A stretch of 64,000 bases of DNA from Bradyrhizobium jicamae (GTDB taxonomy: Bacteria; Pseudomonadota; Alphaproteobacteria; Rhizobiales; Xanthobacteraceae). This document shows, piece after piece, positions 33,360-40,572 of this stretch. A program made the translations under genes and the position numbers. Every line of letters starts with the position of its first letter. Position 1 is the first letter of the stretch. Below the pieces are notes generated by a model. It saw nothing but the letters and a program-made list of their open reading frames with translations, was not told the DNA's origin and searched no databases. The stretch lies in NCBI RefSeq assembly GCF_018130215.1, contig NZ_JAFCKQ010000014.1:62001-126000 (forward strand), read 5' to 3'.

Positions 33360-35051
33360 TCAGCTCGCAAGCGCCATCCCGGCTTCACCTGCGACCTTGA
33401 CGGCGCCATGCTCGACCACCGCATTCCGGCCAATACGCTTGGCGGCATAGAGGGCGGCATCGGCCGCTTCGATCAGGTCGCCGGGGCGCTGGACGTCGTT
33501 CGGCTTCGTGGTCGCGACGCCGACGCTGACCGTGACGATGCCGTGGCTCGAGGTCGCATGCGGCAGGCCGAGGCCGAGGACCGCGGTGCGCACCGTCTCG
33601 CCGATCGCAAGCGCATGCGCGGCGTCGGTGTTGGGCAGCATCAGGCAGAATTCCTCGCCGCCATAGCGGCCGGCAAAGCCCATCGTGTCGGCGGCGATGG
33701 CGGACAGCGTTTCGCCGAGACGGGTCAGGCAGGCGTCGCCCTCGGGATGGCCGTAGGTGTCGTTGTAGAGCTTGAAGTGATCGACATCGATCATCAGCAG
33801 GGACAGCGCGCAGTCTAATTGCTGCGCCTTCATCCATTCGAAGTCGAGCCGGCTCTGGAAGCCGCGGCGGTTGGCGAGGCCGGACAGCACGTCGATCGAG
33901 GCCATCACGGTGAGGCGATCATTGGAAGCCAGCAGCTCGCGCTCGCGCTGGCTGAGCTGCGCGGCCATTGCGTTGAAGGCGCGCGCCAGCGGAACGAACT
34001 CGGACGGCAGCTTGCGCTTGGCGACGCGCGCCGACCAGTCACCCTCGCCGAAGCGTCGGGCCATTCCGGTCATCAGCTCGATCGGATTGATGATCAGCTT
34101 CTCCGCGCCGACGAGCGCACCCAGCAAAACGAAGAGGCAGACGAAGCCGAGCTGAAGATAGGCGGTGCGGATCTGCTGACGGATCGCCTCCGTCACCTTG
34201 GCTTCATCCATGCTGACGATCAGCCGCGACTCCGTTCCGGAGATCTTGGCGAAGCTCAGCGTGCGATCGGACCCATCGGATGCCGTGAACGAGACCGAGC
34301 CCGACGGCGCATCATAGCTCAGCGCCTTCTCCGCGATCGCCGACATCAGCGGGATGGTGTCGAGCGAGCGGCCGATCAGGTTCGCATGATCCGCCGGCGC
34401 GGCGATCACGACGCCGGTCGAGTCGACCAGCACGGCCGTCATGCCCGGCTGGCCGCCGAGATTGGCCATGATCTGCGACAGCCAGTCGATGTTGATGCCG
34501 GCGACGACGACCGCGTCCTCTTCCGGGTTGATCGCGGCCACGGGATAGGCAGCCATCATCATCGGCCGCCCGTTGGTCTTGCCGAACAGATAGTCGCTGA
34601 ACACGAAGCTGCGGGTGTCCTGCGCCTTCTTGAAATAGTCGCGATCGCCGAGATTGAGGCCGACCTGGACGTTGAGGGTCGAGCACTGCACGAGACCGTC
34701 CCTGGAGACGAACATGATGCTGAGGATCCACGGCAAATTGGTCGGCAGGCTGGCGCGCAGCACCTCGCAGCTCCGGGCGATGCCGCCGGAGGCGCGGATA
34801 TAGGCGGCCGATTTCAGCATGGTCTCGACCGACGACACCACCTCGCGCTGGGTTTCGGCGGCGTGGCTGGTCAGATTGGCGTAACTCTCGGCGGCCTGTG
34901 CGATCTGCTTGGCCCTGAAATCCTCGAGCATGCGGACGCGGTCGAGCATCAGGGGGACGACCAGCAGCAATGCAAGCAGGGTCAGCCGGGCACGTATGCC
35001 CAGAACCGTCTTGAGTCTGACCCGGTTGCGGTTGAAAGTGACGCCAGACAT
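33360..35051 (-). CDS. Cache-HAMP diguanylate cyclase (GGEEF)
   Basis: Membrane sensor making cyclic-di-GMP. From the ATG at 35051 (MSGVTFNRNRVRLKTVLGIR) it has 563 residues. The first span is TLLALLLVVPLML (about 25). A periplasmic Cache-type sensor (about 50-280) contains GDRDYFKKAQDTRSFVFSDY and PMMMAAYPV. The second span is LGFVCLFVLLGALVG (about 295). A HAMP region (EKLIINPIELMTGMARRFGEGD) is followed by a coiled linker and GGDEF domain, with active-site RYGGEEFCLMLP near residue 465. No RxxD inhibitory site was obvious. The ligand is unknown. Confidence 0.92.
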   Translation of the reverse strand: MSGVTFNRNRVRLKTVLGIRARLTLLALLLVVPLMLDRVRMLEDFRAKQIAQAAESYANLTSHAAETQREVVSSVETMLKSAAYIRASGGIARSCEVLRASLPTNLPWILSIMFVSRDGLVQCSTLNVQVGLNLGDRDYFKKAQDTRSFVFSDYLFGKTNGRPMMMAAYPVAAINPEEDAVVVAGINIDWLSQIMANLGGQPGMTAVLVDSTGVVIAAPADHANLIGRSLDTIPLMSAIAEKALSYDAPSGSVSFTASDGSDRTLSFAKISGTESRLIVSMDEAKVTEAIRQQIRTAYLQLGFVCLFVLLGALVGAEKLIINPIELMTGMARRFGEGDWSARVAKRKLPSEFVPLARAFNAMAAQLSQRERELLASNDRLTVMASIDVLSGLANRRGFQSRLDFEWMKAQQLDCALSLLMIDVDHFKLYNDTYGHPEGDACLTRLGETLSAIAADTMGFAGRYGGEEFCLMLPNTDAAHALAIGETVRTAVLGLGLPHATSSHGIVTVSVGVATTKPNDVQRPGDLIEAADAALYAAKRIGRNAVVEHGAVKVAGEAGMALAS

Positions 35052-35158
35052 TTTTTCCCTTGCCCGTGCGCCAAGGTAGAATGCAGGCTTCAAGAAGCCT
35101 TTCCCGAATTTGGTAAAATTCGACCCAACATCACTATCTGTCAGAAATCGGCACAAGC

Positions 35159-35863
35159 ATGATGCAAAGCTCGACCACGCCATTATCAGCCCATTCACCA
35201 AGCGGGCTCGCCGCCGTCCAGGAGGAGGTCGCGCGCGCCTGCAAGGAAGCGCGGCGCGATCGCGCCTCGGTGACGCTGATCGCCGTCTCGAAGACCTTCG
35301 ACGCCGGCGCCATTTCACCCATCATCGACGCCGGACAGCTTGTGTTCGGCGAAAATCGCGTGCAGGAGGCCAAGGGCAAGTGGCCGGCGCTGCTGCAATC
35401 CCGTCCCGGCATCGCGCTGCACCTGATCGGGCCGTTGCAGTCGAACAAGGCCAAGGAAGCGGTCGCGCTGTTCGATGCGATCCATTCGGTCGATCGGCCC
35501 AGCATTTGCGAAGCATTGGCCAGGGAAATCAAATCCCGCGGCAAGCAGCCGGAACTGTTCGTCCAGATCAACACCGGCGAGGAGCCACAGAAAGCCGGCG
35601 TCGCGCCGCAGGACGCCGATGAATTCATCGCCGCGTGCCGCGAGAAGTACGGCCTGCAGATTTCCGGGCTGATGTGCATCCCGCCGGTCGAGCAGGCGCC
35701 GGCGCCGCACTTCGCGCTCTGCGCCAAGATCGCCGCGCGCAACGGATTGAAGAATCTGTCGATGGGGATGAGCGCGGATTTTGCGACCGCGATCCAGATG
35801 GGCGCTACGCATGTGCGCGTGGGCTCGGCGATCTTCGGGACAAGGACGGTACCGCACGCTTAG
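35159..35863 (+). CDS. YggS/PLPBP family pyridoxal phosphate homeostasis protein
   Basis: A PLP-binding single-domain TIM-barrel protein that buffers PLP and affects amino-acid pools. It has 234 residues. The PLP-lysine motif is VTLIAVSKTFDAGAI (Lys near residue 45). FGENRVQEAKGKW, HLIGPLQSNKAKEAV and LSMGMSADFATAIQMGATHVRVGSAIFG are the family signatures, and the phosphate-binding end (RVGSAIFGTR) is intact. ATG pairs occur at 35159 and 35162; either could be used. It is divergent from the cyclase gene and converges with the hydratase gene. Confidence 0.95.
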   Translation: MMQSSTTPLSAHSPSGLAAVQEEVARACKEARRDRASVTLIAVSKTFDAGAISPIIDAGQLVFGENRVQEAKGKWPALLQSRPGIALHLIGPLQSNKAKEAVALFDAIHSVDRPSICEALAREIKSRGKQPELFVQINTGEEPQKAGVAPQDADEFIAACREKYGLQISGLMCIPPVEQAPAPHFALCAKIAARNGLKNLSMGMSADFATAIQMGATHVRVGSAIFGTRTVPHA

Positions 35864-35872
35864 TCATCGGCT

Positions 35873-36658
35873 TTACGCGAACCGCACCGACACCTTTCCG
35901 AGCACGCCGAAATCCGCGGCGAAGTCATCACCCGCCGCGATCGGCAGCGGTGGGTGGCAGGTGCCCGTTGTGATCACCTCTCCGGCCCGCAACATCAGTC
36001 CAAGCCCGCGCAGCTCGTTGACGCACCAGGCGAGCGCGACCCGGGGATCGCCCAGCACGTTCCTGCCGTGGCCCGTGTATCGCTCGCCGCGCAGCGTGAT
36101 CGTCGGCCGCTCCTCGACGAGATCCATCGTTCGCCAGTCGGCCGAGGTCGCAGGTCCCAGCACGAACAGATGCGCGCAGGCATTGTCGGCGATCAGTTGC
36201 GCCTCACCGGCGGCGGTGAAGTCGGCGAAGCGCGAGTCCGGGATCTCGATGGCCGGATGCAGCGTGCCGACGGCGTCGAGCGCCTCCTGCACCGAATAGG
36301 CCGATGATCGCGGCGGCAGGTCGTGCGCCATGCGGAAGGCGAATTCCGGCTCGCCGACGCGCATTTCGTTGCCGGTCATCGACGCGATGCCACCGTCGGC
36401 GATCACGGTCTCGGCGAGGATGCGCCCGGCCAGCGGCCCCGCGACGTTGATGTGCTTCTGGCCGGCTTCGCTGGTCGCCGCGATCTTCCAGCCGAACAAT
36501 TTTTCGCGCGAGGTTTTCTCCAGTGCGGCCTGCACGGCGTAGCCGTCGGCGCGATCGCGCGGCCGGATCGCATCAACGAGCGCACGGAGCTTGGTGCCGG
36601 CTCGCCAGTGGTCGTGGAGGATTTTTGACGCTGCGGCGATCTGGCTGGTGTCAAGCAT
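35873..36658 (-). CDS. 2-keto-4-pentenoate hydratase/2-oxohepta-3-ene-dioate hydratase (MhpD/HpcG) family protein
   Basis: 261 residues from the ATG at 36658 (MLDTSQIAAASKILHDHWRA). Family features: FGWKIAATSEAGQKHINV, the acidic pair in GEPEFAFRMAHDLP near residue 100, and HPAIEIPDSRF, which corresponds to the metal-binding Glu/Asp of the fumarylacetoacetase-like fold. The C-terminal GEVITTGTCHPPLP is conserved. This class hydrates 2-keto-pent-4-enoate in meta-cleavage degradation. No other aromatic-degradation genes are nearby, so the substrate is open. It may be an isolated hydratase or decarboxylase acting on another keto-acid. Confidence 0.88.
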   Translation of the reverse strand: MLDTSQIAAASKILHDHWRAGTKLRALVDAIRPRDRADGYAVQAALEKTSREKLFGWKIAATSEAGQKHINVAGPLAGRILAETVIADGGIASMTGNEMRVGEPEFAFRMAHDLPPRSSAYSVQEALDAVGTLHPAIEIPDSRFADFTAAGEAQLIADNACAHLFVLGPATSADWRTMDLVEERPTITLRGERYTGHGRNVLGDPRVALAWCVNELRGLGLMLRAGEVITTGTCHPPLPIAAGDDFAADFGVLGKVSVRFA

Positions 36659-36699
36659 GGGCGAATTCCGGGCTGTGTCGTTTGTTGCGTCCTGGACCT

Positions 36700-36733
36700 G
36701 CATCACCGTCATTGCTCGCAATGACGGTGATGC
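36700..36733. repeat. Perfect 16-base inverted repeat between hydratase and L,D-transpeptidase genes
   Basis: GCATCACCGTCATTGC (36700-36715) and GCAATGACGGTGATGC (36718-36733) are perfect complements separated by TC. No T-run follows on either strand, so it is a long hairpin rather than a classical terminator. It resembles intergenic GCAATGACGG elements common in Bradyrhizobium. Confidence 0.75.
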
Positions 36734-36747
36734 AGCCGTACGTAAAC

Positions 36748-37287
36748 CTATCCGATGATGATCCTGGTCCGCGGGCTCATCCGTCGCAACAGGCGCAGCA
36801 TCGATGCCTTGGTCATGGAGACGCAACCTGCCGTCGGCGAAAAGTTCGTACGCGCCAGATGCAGGAACACCGCGCTGCCGCGGCCGGCGATCCGGGGCGC
36901 GGCGTTGTGGTCGATCTCGACAATGAAGTCGTAGAGATGATCTTCGCGGGCCAGGCGGTCGCCGCCCTGGCCCGGACCGAGCCTGATCGGCTGGTTGTAG
37001 TGGCGGTCGGCCGGATCCTCGCACCAGGCGTCCTCGGGCCGGATCGGCCGGCTCGGCAGCAGGGATTTTGGCCGCCGGTGGCGGTCGGCGCGCCACCACA
37101 GCTGCAGGGGATGGAACGTGCCGCGCGGTGTGCCGCCGTCGCCCTCGCGCTTGTTGGCGAGGATGCCGCCTCGGCCAAGCGCCACCGGCACGGTCCAGCC
37201 GTCGGCCGTCAGCCAACCCCGGCGCGGGTTGCCGGCGGCGGGGCGGACGCAAATGGCGGAGAGCGGGCGATCACGGGCTTCTATCAT
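36748..37287 (-). CDS. L,D-transpeptidase (YkuD) domain protein
   Basis: 179 residues with a C-terminal YkuD catalytic motif HLARTNFSPTAGCVSM (about 142-157), matching HxxxxxxxxxxxGC(V/I)xM with Cys as nucleophile. NKREGDGGTPRGTFHPLQ near residue 45 is also typical. YkuD enzymes make 3-3 crosslinks in peptidoglycan or attach proteins to it, but this small protein lacks an evident signal peptide (MIEARDRPLSAICVRPAAGN). It may use another export route, start elsewhere, or act on a cytosolic substrate. The start was taken at 37287 and is moderately certain. Confidence 0.9.
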   Translation of the reverse strand: MIEARDRPLSAICVRPAAGNPRRGWLTADGWTVPVALGRGGILANKREGDGGTPRGTFHPLQLWWRADRHRRPKSLLPSRPIRPEDAWCEDPADRHYNQPIRLGPGQGGDRLAREDHLYDFIVEIDHNAAPRIAGRGSAVFLHLARTNFSPTAGCVSMTKASMLRLLRRMSPRTRIIIG

Positions 37288-37531
37288 ATAAGTGATTGAA
37301 ATAGCTTGCCTTCCTTTCAGAATCGCTCCAATCCTGACTTGCCTTAAGCGGCCGACCCGTTCTATCCCCCGGCATTACAGGACATTCACCTCGCCCCTGC
37401 CGATTTTGGGATAGACTGCAGTGCCTTGTGAATCGGTAACAATCGCCTACCTGAAGCCCTATCTAGCCCAACTGCGGCCATAGGCGCTGTCTGCTTCTGT
37501 CCGCCCCTGCTGCCCCCGAAGGATCGTACCT

Positions 37532-38218
37532 ATGGCCAATGCCCGCAAGATCTTGATCGTGGATGACGATACCGATCTGCGCGATACGCTGGTCGAGCAG
37601 TTGTCGCTGCACGAGGAATTCGAAGCCTCCGCAGTCGACACCGGCGCCAAGGGCGCCAGCGCCGCCAAAGCCAATTCCCCCGATCTGGTGTTGATGGATG
37701 TCGGCCTGCCCGATACCGACGGCCGCGAGGTGGTCCGCTCCCTGCGCAAGGGCGGTTTCAAGGCGCCGATCATCATGCTGACCGGCCATGACACCGATTC
37801 GGACACCATTCTCGGACTCGAATCCGGCGCCAACGACTATGTGGCCAAGCCTTTCCGCTTCGCGGTGCTGCTGGCCCGCATCCGGGCCCAGCTCCGCCAG
37901 CACGAGGCCAGCGAGGACGCCGTGTTCTCGGTCGGCCCCTATTCCTTCCGGCCCGGCTCCAAGATGCTTACCGGGGCCAACGCCCGGAAGGTGCGGCTGA
38001 CCGAGAAGGAGACCGCGATCCTCCGCTTCCTCTACCGCGCGGGCCAGATGCCGGTATCGCGGGAGACCCTGCTGCAGGAGGTCTGGGGTTACAATTCCGG
38101 CGTGACCACCCACACGCTGGAGACCCACATTTACCGTCTGCGGCAGAAAATCGAGAAGGATGCCGCCAATCCGGAAATCCTGGTCACGGAAGCCGGTGGC
38201 TACAAGCTGGTGCCGTGA
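37532..38218 (+). CDS. OmpR/PhoB-family response regulator (orphan)
   Basis: 228 residues: receiver domain MANARKILIVDDDTDLRDTL with DDD acidic pocket, phospho-acceptor Asp in DLVLMDVGLPDTDG near residue 55, Thr in IIMLTGHDTDSD and Lys in YVAKPFRF. The C-terminal winged helix (about 135-228) includes LTEKETAILRFLYRAG, VSRETLLQEVWGYN and THTLETHIYRLRQKIEKD. No histidine kinase gene is adjacent. Conserved orphan regulators of this type occur in Rhizobiales (some called CenR, envelope control); I do not claim that identity. The 244-base upstream gap (37288-37531) likely contains its promoter. Confidence 0.93.
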   Translation: MANARKILIVDDDTDLRDTLVEQLSLHEEFEASAVDTGAKGASAAKANSPDLVLMDVGLPDTDGREVVRSLRKGGFKAPIIMLTGHDTDSDTILGLESGANDYVAKPFRFAVLLARIRAQLRQHEASEDAVFSVGPYSFRPGSKMLTGANARKVRLTEKETAILRFLYRAGQMPVSRETLLQEVWGYNSGVTTHTLETHIYRLRQKIEKDAANPEILVTEAGGYKLVP

Positions 38219-38273
38219 TACGTTCGCGCTCAACGATTCGTGAAATCGAGGCGCACCCCGGTTCCCGGCCTGA

Positions 38274-38714
38274 ATGTCGATCGACGATGATGTAGCCCTG
38301 CTCGAGCGGGTCCCGACGATGCGTCTGTTGGGAGATACCTCGTTGCGCATGTTGGCGATCGGCTCCGAGCAACGCGATTTCAACCAGGGCGACCTGCTGT
38401 TCAAGGCCGGCGACGACGCCGATGCCGGCTATGTCGTGCAGCGCGGTGCATTCCGGGTCGAGGAAGGTGGCGCCGAGATCGTCGCCGGTCCCGGCGCGCT
38501 GATCGGCGAGCTGGCGCTGATCGTGGCGATGAAGCGGCCGTCGACCGCAACCGCGATGGAGCGCACCTCCGTCATCCGCATTGCGCGCAGCCTGTTCCAA
38601 CGCGTGCTGGAAAGCGACCCCGCCGCCGCCCGCCGCCTGCGCGACGAACTCGCGATGCGCACCAGCCAGCTCGCCAGCGATATTCTGATGGCCGGCGCGA
38701 AGCTGAGCACGTAG
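38274..38714 (+). CDS. Single-domain cyclic nucleotide-binding (cNMP/CAP-type) protein
   Basis: 146 residues, a cNMP-binding fold without a DNA-binding domain. LERVPTMRLLGDTSLRMLAI, then QRDFNQGDLLFKAGDDADAGY and the binding cassette PGALIGELALIVAMKRPSTATAME, where GELAL and R/PSTA are the phosphate-binding motif. The rest is a C-terminal helix (RRLRDELAMRTSQLASDIL). It is 55 bases after the response regulator gene, so it may be cotranscribed and could be a cAMP/cGMP-linked partner. Function is unknown. Confidence 0.88.
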   Translation: MSIDDDVALLERVPTMRLLGDTSLRMLAIGSEQRDFNQGDLLFKAGDDADAGYVVQRGAFRVEEGGAEIVAGPGALIGELALIVAMKRPSTATAMERTSVIRIARSLFQRVLESDPAAARRLRDELAMRTSQLASDILMAGAKLST

Positions 38715-38720
38715 TTCGCC

Positions 38721-39536
38721 TCACACCTCCAGCACCGCCGTCACCGGCACATGGTCCGACGGGCGCTCCCAGCCGCGGGCGTCGCGGGTGATCCTGAAAT
38801 CGCTGACCTGGTCCTTCAGCGCGCGCGAGACCCAGATGTGGTCGAGCCTGCGGCCGCGGTCGCCGACGGTCCAGTCGGCGGCACGATAGCTCCACCAGGT
38901 GTAGACCTTCTCCGACATCGCAATCCGCTCGCGCGCGATGTCGAACCATTCGCCGTGCGTTTGCGCGGCGAGCAGCTTCTCGGTTTCGACCGGCGTGTGC
39001 GAGACCACCTTCAGGAGCTGCTTGTGCGACCATACGTCGTTCTCGTGCGGCGCGACGTTGAGGTCGCCGACCAGGATGTGGCGATCATCGCCGCGCGGAT
39101 GCAGCGGTTCGCAGGCCTTCATCTCGTCGAGGAATTGCAGCTTGTGCTCGAACTTCGGATTAAGCGCGGGATCGGGAATGTCGCCGCCGGCCGGCACGTA
39201 GAAATTATGCAGCACCAGCGGCTTTGCCAGCTGCGCCTTCTCGCCGAACGAAACGGATATGTGCCGCGAATCGATCTTGTCGCAGAACGTCCTGATGTCG
39301 GTGCTCTCGAACGGCAATCGCGAGACGATGGCGACGCCGTGATAGCCCTTCTGCCCGTTCAGGGCGACATGCTCGTAGCCGAGCCGCTTGAAGCGCTTCA
39401 GCGGAAACGCATCGTCGATGCATTTGGTCTCCTGCAGGCACAGCACATCCGGCCGCGCGCTCTTCAGGAATTTGGCGACGATGTCGATGCGCAGGCGCAC
39501 CGAGTTGATGTTCCAGGTGGTGACGGAGAAACGCAT
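38721..39536 (-). CDS. xthA: Exodeoxyribonuclease III
   Basis: AP endonuclease/3'-5' exonuclease in base-excision repair. It has 271 residues. It starts MRFSVTTWNINSVRLRIDIV with the metal-binding Asn. LCLQETKCIDDAFP carries the metal-binding Glu near residue 37. YHGVAIVSRLPFE, LVGDLNVAPHENDVW (catalytic Asp) and the C-terminal RRLDHIWVS and PSDHVPVTAVLEV complete the DNase I-like fold. Length and motifs are normal. It converges with the cNMP protein gene, 6 bases apart. Confidence 0.96.
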   Translation of the reverse strand: MRFSVTTWNINSVRLRIDIVAKFLKSARPDVLCLQETKCIDDAFPLKRFKRLGYEHVALNGQKGYHGVAIVSRLPFESTDIRTFCDKIDSRHISVSFGEKAQLAKPLVLHNFYVPAGGDIPDPALNPKFEHKLQFLDEMKACEPLHPRGDDRHILVGDLNVAPHENDVWSHKQLLKVVSHTPVETEKLLAAQTHGEWFDIARERIAMSEKVYTWWSYRAADWTVGDRGRRLDHIWVSRALKDQVSDFRITRDARGWERPSDHVPVTAVLEV

Positions 39537-39622
39537 GAGGATCGCGTCTTAGCACGGTTCGCGACCGGCGAATTCCGATTGTCCACAGCGCCGTTGGATG
39601 GGGAGAGCGGAGTGCGCAGAGA

Positions 39623-39666
39623 GATCCGGAAAAGCGTGTAGCGGTTTCTCCGAAAAGATCATGCTC
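39623..39666. repeat. Dispersed palindromic repeat (GATCCGGAAAA family), copy 1
   Basis: GATCCGGAAAAGCGTGTAGC, then GGTTTCTCCGAAAAGATCAT up to GCTC, matches the element at 53951-53999 with small differences. The arms GATCCGGAAAA / TCCGAAAAGATC are an imperfect palindrome. It is a common intergenic family in Bradyrhizobium and lies between xthA and the LolA-like gene. Confidence 0.75.
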
Positions 39667-40475
39667 TAGCCCGGCGAGGCGCCGGGATAGGTCGTGAAGT
39701 CGATCTTGAACAGACTGGGATCTGGCTTCTGCGTCGAGTCGAGATTGTAGACGGCGACGGTGGTGTCGTAGCCCTGCGGGTCGGTGACGGTCCACTGCTT
39801 GAGCTTGCCGTCCTTGGCGCCGATCATCAGCAGGAAGCGGCTGGTGCCGATCAGCGCCTGCTTCTCCTCGATGGTGATGCTGACGAAGACGTCGTCGGCG
39901 GTGACGCTGACGACATTGGTGTCCTTCATCAGGTCGATGCGATCGGACAACAGGTAGCGCAGCGGCGTCTGCGACAGCGGATAGATGTCCTGGGTCGCGA
40001 GCCTGCGGTCGCGCACCGCGACCGACGAGCCGTCGGCGATCACCTCGATCGGGCTCGGATCGTCATATTCGAAACGCAGCTTGCCCGGCTTCTGGATGTA
40101 GAAATCGCCCTTGGTCTTGGTGCCGTCGGGGCCGACCTGGACGAAGTTTCCGACCAGCGACTGCAACGACGACAGGTAGGCCGACACCTTGGCGGCCTGC
40201 GCCTTCTGGTTGGCGTCGAAGGTCTGAAAGATATTGGCGGGCACGTTGCGGCGCGGATCGGGAATGACCGGTGTCGGCGGCGGCTGGGTCGCGCCTGTGG
40301 TCGACGGGCCCTTGTCCTGCGCACTCATCTGCGTGCCGCCGTCGCGGCCCTTCGGCGCGGGCTTCGGCGTCGGCACGTTCTGCGCTGCGGCGGGATGTGC
40401 AACGCCGGTGATCGCGGCTGCGACGAGGAGGGCCAGCGCATGGCGCAAGCGGCGGTGAATGAGGTGCTTTTCCAT
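39666..40475 (-). CDS. LolA-like outer-membrane lipoprotein carrier protein
   Basis: 269 residues with a signal peptide (LRHALALLVAAAITGVAHPA, then AAQN), a Pro/Thr/Gln-rich linker (about 35-75) and a LolA-type domain (about 85-265). Typical pieces: KVSAYLSSLQSLVGNFVQVG, the strand GDFYIQKPGKLRFEYDDPSP, SVAVRDRRLATQDIYPLSQTP and GKLKQWTVTDPQGYDTTVAVY. LolA ferries lipoproteins across the periplasm, but this family also includes related lipid carriers. The long linker is unusual relative to classic LolA. It is followed, in the opposite transcriptional order, by ftsK upstream on the same strand. Confidence 0.87.
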   Translation of the reverse strand: MEKHLIHRRLRHALALLVAAAITGVAHPAAAQNVPTPKPAPKGRDGGTQMSAQDKGPSTTGATQPPPTPVIPDPRRNVPANIFQTFDANQKAQAAKVSAYLSSLQSLVGNFVQVGPDGTKTKGDFYIQKPGKLRFEYDDPSPIEVIADGSSVAVRDRRLATQDIYPLSQTPLRYLLSDRIDLMKDTNVVSVTADDVFVSITIEEKQALIGTSRFLLMIGAKDGKLKQWTVTDPQGYDTTVAVYNLDSTQKPDPSLFKIDFTTYPGASPG

Positions 40476-40572
40476 CAGATGTGTCTGGTCTCTGTTCGAC
40501 GCGACCCGCTTCGCCCGACTTTATCGCGCCTCTTCCGAAGGAGATATGGCTTTTCCGTGATGATGGGCCCGA

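Noticed and set aside
33207..33818. Possible remnant of an RND adaptor gene next to the pump
   Set aside because: I looked for HlyD-like beta-barrel or lipoyl motifs in all frames of 33134-33359 and saw none; the frame is a shadow of the cyclase gene.
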